Shown here one piece after another: positions 21,149-32,500 of a stretch of DNA of 43,115 bases; the stretch's first letter is position 1, and the number at the start of each line of letters is the position of its first letter. Made by a program: the position numbers and the translations under genes. The notes beneath the pieces are model-generated. The model saw nothing but the letters and a program-made list of their open reading frames with translations, did no database searches and was not told the DNA's origin. The DNA comes from a virus: the IMG/VR virus record IMGVR_UViG_3300027797_001672, positions 1 through 43,115 of that record; one strand, written 5' to 3'.

Positions 21149-24002
21149 TATTTCCCTCTAATTCTAATAGTTTTGCTTCAAGCAAGTCAACTTGAGCTTT
21201 CAAATCTCTAACTACTGGTATTAATAAAAATGCCATATTCTGTGGATTTCTAAGTGATGTTGGCTCTCCATTCATATTTCTTTCAACAAATAGCCCGAGA
21301 CCTGCATCTTCTAGATCTTCAACTATTGGGCCCATTCCATGAGTTCCCCAAACTTCGGATTGAGTTTCTGGATGATTGTTTATATAGGTATAAAAAGTTG
21401 GCTTAACTTTTAATATTCTTTCATAATAATGTCTTGGAACGTCAACAATATTTTCTTTAAATCTTCTAGATGAACTGTCTAATACAGATTCTACTATATA
21501 TCTAAAAGTCCTGGCTCTCACGGTATTTCTAATTTCTGCAGCATAGTCTAGATCAGAAGCATTAAGAACATCCACTGCAATTCTATTCACATCTGTTGCA
21601 GTTTGAACTCTAAAAGATTTAACTCTATCTGTATAAGGATTTCCTATTCTAAATACGTAGTTATCTCCAGTTGTCCATCCTAGATAAACCTTGTCTCCAA
21701 ATATAATTCTTGGTAGGACTCCAGCTGCGGGGGTTGTTGGAGCCTTTAAATCTCCAGTCGTGGATCCAATATCAAATCCTCCGATAGTGCCAGATGTTGC
21801 GGTAACTTGGCCAGTAAATGAACCAGTGGCTGCGCTTAAATTTCCAGCAAAGGAAGCACTGCCAGATGAAGAAATTGCAAAAGTTGTTTTTGTTCCGTCG
21901 TATGCTGTAAGTCCTGTTGAGTTTAATACAACATACGATCCGCTTGATGGAGTTATTCCTTGAGAAGTATTAATTGTAAACGTGCCTGGAGTTATTACTA
22001 TACCGTTAGATGTAATGTTTGTAATTTGATTATTTGCAGATGCAATTGCAAATCCTCCAGCCTCTAGCTTTGTGTCCAGACCTGTTTTTGTAGCATATGT
22101 TGTATCTGTTCTTTGTGTCCAGGCTGATCCAGTCCATGTCTTTAATACTCCAGTACTGTCGTGTATCCACACATCTCCAACTTTTGTTGCAGTTGGCGTA
22201 CCTGACTGTACAAAAATAGCATTTTTTGTAGCAATATTAGTATTTAGTGTTGTATTGGTGACATAAGCACCTTCAACAGTTGAAAGTCTACCACTAAGTG
22301 CTGTTGTAGTAGTTGTAAGAGTGTAATTGTTTAAAGAGCTTGTAGTAGCATATCCTGGAATTGAAGATCCAGCACCTAATCCTATTACTGCTCCTTCGGC
22401 ATAAAGAATTCCTTCTTTGCTAACTTTGAATGGAGCATTTGAAGAGCTGTTGCTTCCAACCCACAATCTAAAATCATCAGTTGCACTTAATCTAACAATA
22501 GGATAAACAGATCCTACTTGATTTCCCAGCGTAATGTTTCCACTGCTTTCAATTATTGTATTAGAGCTTTGAATATATCCATTTGTTTGCGATGTTGCAT
22601 TAATTGTCCAGCCGCCTACAAATCCTTTACGAGCATCTATCAATCCGTCTGATGCTTGAATAAAAACGCTTTGTGCTCCGCTTGCATCATGTGCATATAG
22701 GCCACCAGATTGCATGACAACTCTTGCTCCAGATACCGATCCATCTTGTGCAAATGTTCCACCAGCAATTATGCTTCCTGTGGTTACTCTGAGGTTTCCA
22801 GTAAATGTTCCGCCAGTTGCATTTATTTTACCAGTTGTATATATATCTGATCCGTCCCAGTATAAGAATGAGCTTGCGCTTCCAACTCTAAACTGGCCCG
22901 TGTTTAGCCAATAGTTATGGCCAAAATTTGTTGTTGATCTGTCTAATATAATTCCATTGTATGTCCCAGCTGTTTGTGTTGGAGTAATTGTTGTAGATGT
23001 ATTTATAGATTGCGCTATACCAGTTCCTATTTTAAATAGGTCCGCTGTTTTTCCGCCAATAGATATTATAGATCTTAATTGAACATTCCCCGCTGGTGCG
23101 TTAGGGTCTGAGACTGGACCAAAACTTCCAGAGGCAACCTGTCCAGATATTCCAGTGTTCCAAGAAATACTGTTAAATGGGCTTTTTGCTGTAACCTGCC
23201 AATAGTAAACTGTGTTTGGAGTTAATCCTGTTATAGAAAACTTAGTAGTTTCTTTTCCGTCTACCTGACCATACTCCCATAATGGATTAGTGACGGTTTC
23301 AGGATTGTTGGGAGACCATCTAATCACATAACCATTTGTATCTGCGTCTGTGCTTGCGGTCCACGACACATCAATTTTTATACTAAATCCACTCTTATCT
23401 TCAGGATCAATTGAAGGAGTTACACCTACACCAGTTGGCGCTTTAGGAACTTTTGTTGTATCTATTTCAGAATTCAGGATTTCTACTGGGCCAGCTGTTA
23501 CCTCTGATATATTTAAATCATCCCACCTATCTCTTGACCTAACCTTAACCCATCTTGGAGCATAGCTAGAAGCTTGAATTGTTACGTTAGTAGAAGTTCC
23601 AACGTAGACAATGTTTTGTGTAGCAAAATCACTTGTAAGACTTTCAAATATCACTACGTCGTCTTGTGTGCTCAACGGATCTAGGTCAAATTTAACTCCA
23701 TAAGATTTAAATCCTGATGTCAGTGTCAGGTTTTTAACTGGAAGGGTTCCATTTTCTATTACATGCTTTACTAAATATGCAGGCGATCTTTCACTTTCAG
23801 TTATTAACTTTGTTTCTTCGTTTTCGTGTAAATATGTGAAAAAAAACTTATACGTTTTATCTTTTACTGGGACCATTCTTATTGTTTTGGTATACGAGTT
23901 TGCAGATGTTGATTTAGCTTTTTCTGCAGCGGCGTTTGGATCTGTTTCAAGATCGGCTGGAATTCCACCGCCGTCAGTCATCATTGGGCCTGTGTATACC
24001 AT
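21141..24002 (-). CDS. Tail fibre with Fn3 domain and S74-type chaperone
   Basis: 953 residues. An Fn3 domain lies at about 180-290 (PKAPTGVGV, TPNTVYYWQVTAKS). A long Gly/Thr/Ser-rich beta-repeat shaft follows (repeats such as ATGGTFTGNL, ATSGTIGGFDIG, about 390-800), typical of trimeric fibres. The end is a Peptidase S74 intramolecular chaperone (about 843-953): SSSRRFKENIVDV contains the Ser and Lys of the usual cleavage site, then a terminal coiled coil (KAQVDLLEAKLLELEG). This domain helps fibre trimerisation and cuts itself off. Likely carries host receptor contact. The start MVYTGP follows the upstream stop by no gap. Confidence 0.87.
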   Translation of the reverse strand: MVYTGPMMTDGGGIPADLETDPNAAAEKAKSTSANSYTKTIRMVPVKDKTYKFFFTYLHENEETKLITESERSPAYLVKHVIENGTLPVKNLTLTSGFKSYGVKFDLDPLSTQDDVVIFESLTSDFATQNIVYVGTSTNVTIQASSYAPRWVKVRSRDRWDDLNISEVTAGPVEILNSEIDTTKVPKAPTGVGVTPSIDPEDKSGFSIKIDVSWTASTDADTNGYVIRWSPNNPETVTNPLWEYGQVDGKETTKFSITGLTPNTVYYWQVTAKSPFNSISWNTGISGQVASGSFGPVSDPNAPAGNVQLRSIISIGGKTADLFKIGTGIAQSINTSTTITPTQTAGTYNGIILDRSTTNFGHNYWLNTGQFRVGSASSFLYWDGSDIYTTGKINATGGTFTGNLRVTTGSIIAGGTFAQDGSVSGARVVMQSGGLYAHDASGAQSVFIQASDGLIDARKGFVGGWTINATSQTNGYIQSSNTIIESSGNITLGNQVGSVYPIVRLSATDDFRLWVGSNSSSNAPFKVSKEGILYAEGAVIGLGAGSSIPGYATTSSLNNYTLTTTTTALSGRLSTVEGAYVTNTTLNTNIATKNAIFVQSGTPTATKVGDVWIHDSTGVLKTWTGSAWTQRTDTTYATKTGLDTKLEAGGFAIASANNQITNITSNGIVITPGTFTINTSQGITPSSGSYVVLNSTGLTAYDGTKTTFAISSSGSASFAGNLSAATGSFTGQVTATSGTIGGFDIGSTTGDLKAPTTPAAGVLPRIIFGDKVYLGWTTGDNYVFRIGNPYTDRVKSFRVQTATDVNRIAVDVLNASDLDYAAEIRNTVRARTFRYIVESVLDSSSRRFKENIVDVPRHYYERILKVKPTFYTYINNHPETQSEVWGTHGMGPIVEDLEDAGLGLFVERNMNGEPTSLRNPQNMAFLLIPVVRDLKAQVDLLEAKLLELEGNNV

Positions 24003-24977
24003 TTAAAAGCCCAAGCCCAACCTATATTCAATATCCATCTGTTTGCCTAAAGTTTTTGTAATAACATCAGTAAGTACAGATCTACTTATCATTCCATAAT
24101 CTGTTCTAAAAGAATCTTCATCGTTTATTCTAAGTCCGTCTAGCAAGGCTGTTGTTGCTCCAGAGCTTTTTGCCTTAACTCCAATTGATATTTTAACTAT
24201 TGATGATTTGTCTGGTGTGCCAGATGTAAAACCGCTAGTGTACAGATTGCTTAGCTTTAATGGCTTAACCTTATATCCTATTGCGGAATCTCCCGTATAC
24301 TGTGTCGATGTCTCGCCAGGATATCTAATTTCATAGTAGTTGTTGTTTGAATCATATGCTCTTAAAAATATGTAGTCTAAATTTAAATCGCTTTGATAAT
24401 ATGCTAAAGTCATGCTATCGTTTGCGCTATACCCAGAAATATCTAAATTAAAATCATAAAAATACTCTTTTGTCTGTGACGATGAAGCGCCCATTGACAT
24501 ATAGTACGGACCTATTTTAGGGGATGACACGGTAACTAAACTTGGGTAATTTCCAGAACTGTCAACCCAGGACTGATTGTCTTCAAATGAAGATATGGAC
24601 CTGCTTGCAAAGTCAGTTGTTCCAATAGTTATGTTTGGGAATAAACCAATCTCATTTATTATTCCAGATACATCTACTGGGATTGTTGTTTTATACACAA
24701 CACCATATGTGCTTTGGCCAGTTGTTTGGCTTGTTTGGATATCTACGCTTGTTATATTGACTTGTGATCTATAGAATTCAAAATTAAGCTGCGTGTCATT
24801 TACTGTTGCTGGTGTCGAGCCAATTCCCAAAGCAATGTCTTTTGCTGTGGTTACCGCCTGGCCAGCTAAGTATTCAGTTATATATCTTTTACCAAACTTA
24901 GTTAAAATATTTTTAGACCTTGCGATCTCTTTTCCATCTTCATAGAATACGTATTCTCCGTAAATATTACTGTCCAT
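24003..24977 (-). CDS. Minor tail protein
   Basis: About 324 residues from ATG 24977; a TTG at 24995 with GGAGA upstream is an alternative giving 330. No named domain. Beta-rich: GEYVFYEDGKEIARSKN, FASRSISSFEDNQSW, then a jelly-roll-like section (YFYDFNLDISGYSAND, VKISIGVKAKSSG) and LGKQMDIEYRLGLGF at the end. The N-terminal ITEYLAG, ALGIGSTPATVNDTQL pattern resembles baseplate or fibre-attachment proteins. Position between the tail hub and fibre genes supports a tip role. Overlaps the previous gene by 11 bases. Confidence 0.75.
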   Translation of the reverse strand: MDSNIYGEYVFYEDGKEIARSKNILTKFGKRYITEYLAGQAVTTAKDIALGIGSTPATVNDTQLNFEFYRSQVNITSVDIQTSQTTGQSTYGVVYKTTIPVDVSGIINEIGLFPNITIGTTDFASRSISSFEDNQSWVDSSGNYPSLVTVSSPKIGPYYMSMGASSSQTKEYFYDFNLDISGYSANDSMTLAYYQSDLNLDYIFLRAYDSNNNYYEIRYPGETSTQYTGDSAIGYKVKPLKLSNLYTSGFTSGTPDKSSIVKISIGVKAKSSGATTALLDGLRINDEDSFRTDYGMISRSVLTDVITKTLGKQMDIEYRLGLGF

Positions 24978-25311
24978 ATATATTTGCCCCCACAACTGAA
25001 TCTCCTACGTGATTTTTAACATTAAAAACAAATTCAATGTACTGATTTTTATTTTTATCTGTGACAAGCTTTTTACTTACTAAAGTAATGTCTTCAAGGT
25101 TGGGTGCATCAAATTCATTTGGTAGCGGTGGTGGATCTACAACTTCCCCGCCCTCGCCGCCTTCTCCGTCAGACACAACAACCTGCTCAAGAGAATATGG
25201 GTCAACTATAACATAGTAGTCTGGCTTAAGTGTTTTAATTAATGGGTCTCCTGGGAAAAGGAAAAGCTTTTGAGGCTTTGCCGAGGCTGAGGAGGGCTGT
25301 CTATTAGTCAT
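24967..25311 (-). CDS. Small tail-module protein
   Basis: 114 residues. N-terminus polar, with a KLFLFPGDPLIKTLKPDYYVIVDP strand section, then a Gly/Glu linker (SDGEGGEGGEVVDPPPLP) and a short C-terminal beta unit ending in NIYGQ. Looks like a connector between two larger tail parts. No family recognised. Confidence 0.72.
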   Translation of the reverse strand: MTNRQPSSASAKPQKLFLFPGDPLIKTLKPDYYVIVDPYSLEQVVVSDGEGGEGGEVVDPPPLPNEFDAPNLEDITLVSKKLVTDKNKNQYIEFVFNVKNHVGDSVVGANIYGQ

Positions 25312-25328
25312 ATCTACATTCTACCATT

Positions 25329-28300
25329 TCATCCAGTATAAATCGATCTACAGACTATACTTGTAGTTGGTGGAGAAGTAGAGTCATAAGTGTTGTCTAA
25401 CGATAATATTACAAATTTGCTAGCCGCATATCCTGTAGGTATTCCTACATCTTCTGTGGAATATATTTTATTGGCTGGGTACGATACCTCAATAACATCT
25501 CCTACCTGCAAAAGGGGGTTAATAAAAGTTTGAAGCGACAAGACTTTCTGTTGTTTTGACCATTGATCTGTCATCCATTTTGCAAGTGCTTTTGCCTCAT
25601 CTTCCCTTTGAATCCAAGTTGAATCAAATGCCACTTGCTCTTTCTTATCTTCGTCTGTTAAGTCTGGGTTAATATATTCAAATTGATCCGAAGGAGTTAT
25701 GAAGTCCCCAACTACAATAAATTGTTTTTCTTCTCCGTTAGCAAGAGATGTAAATGCACCAGTGTTATTTAATACAAATGTATCCATGGTAAATGGATCA
25801 AGGGATGCTCCAACAATTGTTACGTCCTCGTTATTTACCAGCTTCGTATATCTTGGGAATCCTGGTGTTGTATATCTTGCTTTAATTCTTCTTAGCTCTC
25901 TTGCGACTGGCCCAAATTCTTTTAGCCATGAAACGGTAGATGTTGTTTCACCTTTATTGAATATGAAATCCCCAAAAGTTTTTATTACAGAGGAAGTTCC
26001 ACCAACAAATCCTTTGTATAAACTATACTCATCTTTTGAAAGAAATTCTTCTTTTGAAATTGATGTTGTGTAAACATAGTCAAATGCTGACACTCCTTGC
26101 AAAGACAACAGGCCAATTTTTTCTGTTATACCTATTGGGTCTGTATCAATTACTGCAATGACAGCATTATTAATTGATATCTTAAGTGCTAAAGCTTTTT
26201 TTGTTCCATTTGCTGGAATGGACCAGTTAGCCTTTATATCAATTCTATAAAGCTCTCCGCCATTAATATTTGTTATAATTGTTCCATCTGTTTCTTTTTG
26301 AGACGTTGTCATCTTGATAGGCTTGCCAGCAGTTATTTTATAAAAATTAACATCTCTATAGTTTTTGTCAACTGTTGCATTCTGTGAAGTTCCTATTGAA
26401 AGCATGTATCCGCTTTTATTATCTGGGCTTAAAGCAAATGCAATGCCAGATATTGTTTTTTGGTTTCCTGTGGCCTTTTGAGACACTTCATCAACTAGTA
26501 ATGGGAAATACATATTAGTTCCAATTGCAAAGCTGTTATTGCTGGTCGGAGTAACCTCTCCCAAAAATTTAGCATTCTCTTTAGATGTTACTAACGAGTA
26601 TATTGTGTTTGGCACAATTGTATTTGGTTTTGTAGTGTCATCATTTGCTTTTTCTGTATGGAGTGGGGCATTGATTGTCATCATTGATCTGGGTATAGAG
26701 TTTAAAAGGTTATCTTTATTTTTTATAGGGTTTCCTTTTTCATCTCTTTTTACTTCTGTTTCTGTTAACTTAAAAATAGACTGATCCACACTGCCGAATG
26801 TTCCTGCAGCAGAAGTCCATTTTCTGCCTTCCCATTCATTGGCAAGTGAATCTGTATCTACATTATGGGTTAATGACGCTGTGTCTGTAGGCTTTACTAC
26901 TTCAAAAACATTTCTAGCTTTTATTCTGTATGTGCCAGTTGGCTTAAATGTGTTTGGTTGTGCTAGCCCTTGATATTTTTGAATATCCGACTCAGATGTT
27001 ATCCATTTTGATGCAGAGATTTCTTCTCCAAGTGGAATATATTCATATAAGATGGCGTCATATTCAATAATTTCTTTTTCTACAACTAGGTACCCAGTAA
27101 ATGAATAGAACTGCTTTTCTTGCCCTGATATAACTACTGGCTGTAATCTGATGACTCCATCTTTTGCGTGAAGCTCTGGCTTATCGGCATTCCATGGTGG
27201 CTCAACTGGGATTAATCGCTCTGTCAAAGCAGCGGCACCAAGAGTTACTACTGGCGATGTGTACAGGTTGTCGGCGTTTACTAAATAAGAAGAGCTTAGC
27301 TGTGGGCTATATAAAACTTTAATCGCCTTTACTGACGGTACATTGTCAATAGATAAAGAAGCTATGTTTGCTAGGTTCGTAACGGAGCCAGAATATTTTG
27401 GGGAATATCTAAACGATGCTCTTATGGGATTATCTTTTGCGAATATCTTATCTCTAGGATAAAACTGCAGGATGTCATTGTGGTCAAATATTGCTACCGT
27501 CTGTGTGTCTTTACATAGATCTTGTATATGCTGCCATACGGTCTTTTCTTTATCTGTGTACCAGTGGAAAGGTGTTATGGTAGAAGTGTCACTATCAGAC
27601 AAATTAAATTGATAATTTGTAAATCCAATTGAATCTAAGAGCCTTCTGATTATTGCAACGGAAGACATGTCTGATGTTACTATGTCTGGTGGCTTTATGT
27701 ATTGAAGTTCTCTAGCACCGTCCAAGGACATTATGTCTACCAAGCCAAATTCATCAACGCTATAAGAATCTATGTAGAATGTTCCAAGCTTTACAATCTC
27801 CATATCAACTCTTACGTATGGATTAAGGATAACATTTTTATATAAATTGATTTTATTTTTATTAAATGAATTTATCTTATCGTAGTTTTCATATCCTTTG
27901 TCGTATGCATTTACTGAAATTCTCATTGAGTTTGCTGTTACATCTCCGACTGGGACTATGCCGTCAACTTTGTCAGATGAGTTTGCTGATATATTAAAAG
28001 ACTCTACCCTATCTCCTATATCAATAACATATCTTGCTGACAGCTCGACCATTCCGAGAAATCCTAATTTAGGCGCAGTGCTTGTATCTGGTTTGGTTGA
28101 TATTGGCACACTTATCTTTTTTACTTCTAGTTTTAATTTATGAATGTCAATAGATTTTTGAGTATCTAAATCTGCCTCAACAGTTGTCCATGTTGGAAGT
28201 CCGTTATAGTATATGTTTATAACACCATTAACAATCCCAGCAGATGTTCCATTATAGATTGTTGTTTCGACCCCGTCCTTATTTGTTGCTTTTAGGTTCC

Positions 28301-28847
28301 ATTCTGTTGGAGTTGAGTGTGATGTTTCAAACTTAACAACTATTTTATTAGCCGCCGCTGTTTTTAAAATTGGGTACTCTACAGTTAATATGCAATTGGT
28401 TAGAGATGTATCTCCTGTTGGGCTAAGCACTACAGATGGGGATACCCAATATTTATATGGCAGCTGCATGCTTGAAAAGTATAATCTTTTATTAAAAGAA
28501 CTTGACGATGCATATGACTGCTTTGACCCTATTCCACTTTCTAAGTTTGCCCTTACGCTTCTGTCTCCGTCAATGATATACTGAATGCCAGCCAGCTTTG
28601 GTCTTCTTGGATCTATTATGCTGGTTATTGGAAATAGCTTTTCAAATGGTCTATAAGTATTTCCATAAGCATCTGTTTTTGTTACCTGAAGATCACCAGA
28701 AGGATTTGCGGCTGTTCCATTTGGGCCACGCATAGTAACGCCATCAATTAAATCATTCATGTTATATTCTACGAAGCACCCATTAGTCATTTTAAATGAC
28801 TGTGACGTGTTTAAATATCCAAGTAAGCCTGGTGATCCTGTAATCAT
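25329..28847 (-). CDS. Large minor tail (hub/baseplate) protein
   Basis: 1,172 residues. The middle part (about 395-480: IIRRLLDSIGFTNYQF, TVWQHIQDLCKDTQ, ILQFYPRDKIFAKD) resembles the hub and protease-like domains of siphovirus tail tips. Residues about 720-930 (GYMLSIGTSQNATV, LALKISINNAVIAV, EKIGLLSLQG) look like a concanavalin/LamG-like lectin domain. It probably forms part of the tail tip and may bind surface glycans. TAATG junction with the upstream tail gene. No catalytic motif could be confirmed by eye. Confidence 0.78.
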   Translation of the reverse strand: MITGSPGLLGYLNTSQSFKMTNGCFVEYNMNDLIDGVTMRGPNGTAANPSGDLQVTKTDAYGNTYRPFEKLFPITSIIDPRRPKLAGIQYIIDGDRSVRANLESGIGSKQSYASSSSFNKRLYFSSMQLPYKYWVSPSVVLSPTGDTSLTNCILTVEYPILKTAAANKIVVKFETSHSTPTEWNLKATNKDGVETTIYNGTSAGIVNGVINIYYNGLPTWTTVEADLDTQKSIDIHKLKLEVKKISVPISTKPDTSTAPKLGFLGMVELSARYVIDIGDRVESFNISANSSDKVDGIVPVGDVTANSMRISVNAYDKGYENYDKINSFNKNKINLYKNVILNPYVRVDMEIVKLGTFYIDSYSVDEFGLVDIMSLDGARELQYIKPPDIVTSDMSSVAIIRRLLDSIGFTNYQFNLSDSDTSTITPFHWYTDKEKTVWQHIQDLCKDTQTVAIFDHNDILQFYPRDKIFAKDNPIRASFRYSPKYSGSVTNLANIASLSIDNVPSVKAIKVLYSPQLSSSYLVNADNLYTSPVVTLGAAALTERLIPVEPPWNADKPELHAKDGVIRLQPVVISGQEKQFYSFTGYLVVEKEIIEYDAILYEYIPLGEEISASKWITSESDIQKYQGLAQPNTFKPTGTYRIKARNVFEVVKPTDTASLTHNVDTDSLANEWEGRKWTSAAGTFGSVDQSIFKLTETEVKRDEKGNPIKNKDNLLNSIPRSMMTINAPLHTEKANDDTTKPNTIVPNTIYSLVTSKENAKFLGEVTPTSNNSFAIGTNMYFPLLVDEVSQKATGNQKTISGIAFALSPDNKSGYMLSIGTSQNATVDKNYRDVNFYKITAGKPIKMTTSQKETDGTIITNINGGELYRIDIKANWSIPANGTKKALALKISINNAVIAVIDTDPIGITEKIGLLSLQGVSAFDYVYTTSISKEEFLSKDEYSLYKGFVGGTSSVIKTFGDFIFNKGETTSTVSWLKEFGPVARELRRIKARYTTPGFPRYTKLVNNEDVTIVGASLDPFTMDTFVLNNTGAFTSLANGEEKQFIVVGDFITPSDQFEYINPDLTDEDKKEQVAFDSTWIQREDEAKALAKWMTDQWSKQQKVLSLQTFINPLLQVGDVIEVSYPANKIYSTEDVGIPTGYAASKFVILSLDNTYDSTSPPTTSIVCRSIYTG

Positions 28848-29533
28848 TAAACTTCTTCCAGTGCTATAGATACATCCCAGAATTCTTGCGCCTCTGGCAG
28901 AACCGTAACGGCAGATGCCGTTGATGAGGCAGGTGTTCCAGATATAGTTCCTGCAACAGTAAATGATGTTGGGGTAGCTGCTGTAACAGTAAATACTCCA
29001 TTATACGCTGCAAATGTTGCTCCTGATACTTTAACTTTATTTCCAACTGCAAAACTATTTTTACCAGTATATGTTGTTACTGCGCTAGCGTATGATATTG
29101 CGGTTATACTTGAATTTTTAAATACCCCGCCCGTTCTTAAGTTTCTTTTTGTAACAGTAAAGCTGCAAGAGGTGAACGACATCATCATTGTTTTCTCTCT
29201 TGAAGCCACTCCGTTTGGAGAAACCTTTACATTAAATGCACCCTGTCCAGCAACTGATTCATAAAACTCTTTAATGTTCATAGCTCCCCAAGCCCCATCT
29301 ACTGTCATAGAAGCATAGGTCGGTAAGCCTATCCAGCTGACTGAGAGGATGTCTTTGTCAGCAATAAATATTTTTCTTAATGTTCCATTTGACATTCTCT
29401 GGGTTTTTTCAATTCTCTGTATATCCAATGTAGCGCTTGCTCTATTGTGCTCGCTTAATGCCTGCCAGACTACAGGAGTAACCGATGTGTTTTCAAATGT
29501 TATAAGAGATCCAAGCGGAAGGGTTAGTGCCAT
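28847..29533 (-). CDS. Distal tail-like protein
   Basis: 228 residues directly after the tape measure gene, the usual place of the distal tail protein. It starts with a beta-rich domain (ITFENTSVTPVVWQALSEH, LRKIFIADKDILSVSWIG). About residues 145-205 form an inserted repeat-like domain (GNKVKVSGATFAAYNGVFTV, SFTVAGTI) of the type seen in phage surface proteins. The end (EAQEFWDVSIALEEV) returns to the core. TAATG junctions at both ends. Confidence 0.75.
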   Translation of the reverse strand: MALTLPLGSLITFENTSVTPVVWQALSEHNRASATLDIQRIEKTQRMSNGTLRKIFIADKDILSVSWIGLPTYASMTVDGAWGAMNIKEFYESVAGQGAFNVKVSPNGVASREKTMMMSFTSCSFTVTKRNLRTGGVFKNSSITAISYASAVTTYTGKNSFAVGNKVKVSGATFAAYNGVFTVTAATPTSFTVAGTISGTPASSTASAVTVLPEAQEFWDVSIALEEV

Positions 29534-32500
29534 TATTTAACTCCTACTGTCATTGGTATGCCAGACATTTTAGAATTGCGGGAATCAAGAGTCTTGATTG
29601 CTGTGATAGTCTTCTGTGTTACTATATTTGACAATTGATTTATATCCCCATCGAATCCATTAATGTTATTTGTAATATTATATGTTGCTCCACCCATTGT
29701 AGCATTATTAGCGTTTGGATTAAAGGGGTTCATGTTAGCAGGAACAACTGCTTCATTCTTATGAAGCATAGCAAGCATATCTACAGGAACGCTATTTATT
29801 CCAGTTTCAAATTTAGGTATCTTAAGTTTGCCCCCGCTTACGTACCCCCCAGTTGCTCCTCTAAATACATCGTCATCTAGTAAATCTGTAATCTGAGCTA
29901 TTTTTACCATAAATTCTTTATTGGATATAGCGCCATTAGCATACTGACTTATAATTGAGTCTCGCATTACTTTTAGGTCATTCTCATTTGGGTAAATTTT
30001 TCCACTTTGGTATTTTCCAAAACGTGTCCACATTAGAAGCGCATCTAAAGCTTTTTGAGTGGTGCTAATTCCAGGACCAATTTCTCCTATTGAAGTTCTA
30101 TATGTATTAAGAATAGAGCTAAAAGGATTGTTTCCTGAGCCCCTAGCCAACATATCTATGTCACTAGAATTATGACCACCATCAAACCTTACTCCAAGCT
30201 TAGCTGCCATTTCCATTATTGTTGCTTCATTTAAAGATTGATGCTCTCCGCCTACGGCGTATGAGTACGGTTGATCTATTCCAATTTGTTTTTTTGCTTT
30301 ATCAATTGCTAATATTTGCAAAGCTCTTTGAGCGCTTTGACCTGCATCTCCCTCATAAGGATTTCTTGCTGGGGCATAGAAATCTTGATCTCCGTACATT
30401 CTTACATGATCTGGGTCAGTCTTTTTGGCTGGGTCGAACTGCTCTATTGGCCTTAAGTTTTTATTTCCATTAACTTCTTTTAGTATTTGATCAAGCTCTA
30501 CTTGAGAGTATTTTTCTTTTGATAAATAAAATATTTCTTTTGTTGAAGGATTTTCTGCCATTACTGGAAGAGGTCCTCCGTCTTTGTGCAACCCAAGCTC
30601 TGTTAATTTTTTAATGTACGCTGCTTCTTCAAGTGGAAATACTGAGCTGAGCTTTCCTTCTTTTTTGCTGTAATGGAATGGCTTGCCAAATCCTTGCAAG
30701 AAATAGCTATCGTTTGAATGAAGCTGTTCTGGCTTACCGTTATATTTCATTAAATTAGAAAGTGTACTTACTATAAATGGCTTATCTGGTTTCCATGCGC
30801 CCTGCATATGAGATTGAACTGCATCATAAATTCCAAAGTGTCTTGATGTTCTAGCTATGGAATGTGAGGCAGCGTCATCGGTTCCAGCAACTGAACCCTT
30901 TGGCCCTACAAATCTATCAAATATTTTAAATCCTGCAGCTGTTTCAAAAAGATCTCCTTGTCCGTCTGTTTTTGGAAACTCATCATTAAACACTCTTATC
31001 ATTGGAATATCGTCTGGCGTCGTAGGAATATAGTATGGTTCCATTCCTCGTGCTCTGTAGGCTGCAATCTCTGCTCTAGTTAAAGGTTCTTCTCCGCGAT
31101 TTCCAAAGAATCCACCTCGTAGGCCGCCATTGTATTCAGTTCTTGCATCTGCTGCTATTTTTGCCAACCTGGCATTCTCTGCATACTCTGCAGCCATTCT
31201 AGAAAGTATTGGTGACATTGCTTTTGTTTTAGATTTAATAGCAATGGAATCTTTTGCATTGCCTCGCATTGCAGAAATTAATTGAACAAGCCCTTCTGAG
31301 CTTGAAGAGTTTGTTATAGCGTATGGGTCAACATTTTTTAAATTCACATTACCTGCTGCTAGCATATTCATTAAAAATTCTTTTACGTCTCTATCGCCCC
31401 ATTGATATCCTGAATTCATTTTGTCCAGCAGGTCTTGAGCTTTTTTGTTTGAAGGATCTTTTTTCAAAACATAGGACAGTATTCCCTCTGGGGTTGTAGG
31501 TATAACAGCAGAAACCTGATGATTTGTTAACAATGAACTTAAGTTTTCATCTATTCCTTGGAATACAACAGCATCATTTCCAAAAGGTCCTCCTGAATAA
31601 AGTGGTACGCTCATGCCTTCATGCAATACGTATGGAGGATAAACAGTGTTTGGTTTAAACTGTTCTGCAGTAACTTTTACCTTTGGCTTTTGTATTGTTG
31701 GTGCTAGCTTGCTTTCAACAAATGGCCTTGCTCCGCCAATTACTGCAGCAGTTGCTGTGTTTGTCGCAAGCTTTGATCCTGCTGCTCCAAGGAATGGGAA
31801 TGAGCCCTTTGGCAACAAGGCGCCAAGCCCTGGTATTCCTTTTGAAATTCCCAACTGCTCAATAAATGCTCTTCCAAATGCGGTTGACACTGTGCCGCTT
31901 AATCCAGCAGTCAATAGGTTTAGTCCACCAGTCACCCATTCGCCTGTTTTAAAATCTTTTCCTGTGCTGTCCATCTTGGAAGCATTTGGACCAAAAGTCA
32001 TTGTTAATATTTTACTGGTTATGTCTTCGTGAATTGCACCAGTTCCTCCTCCATTTTGAAAGAGGCCTTTCCAGTTTGATGCCGTTGTGTATTTTTCCCA
32101 TTGAGAAGGGCCCTTTTTAGTCCATTCCCCATTTTTATTCTTATAGTAATCAGGATTTTTCTCATACAATTTGTCCATTGCTTTAGAGTTTGCTGCAGCT
32201 TTTGCTGGACTTAATGCACTCATGCTCGGACCTGAGTAAGGTGCTTTGTAATTACTTGCCATATGCCCTGCACTCAAATGCTTATGTCCTACTGCTCCAC
32301 CCTTATGAAATTTGCCAGGAAGCTTTAAGTCTAATAAATACTTTACATTTTTTTCAAGTATTGTGCGTAGAACTCTTAGCTGACCCTCATCAGTTATTCC
32401 GCTCTTAGTTAAAATATCATCTATGAATTTCTCTGGGCCTTGCTTGGCTATTGACTTTCTTACAGAAGAGAAGCCTTTAGTAAATTGAGAAGCTTGCTTT

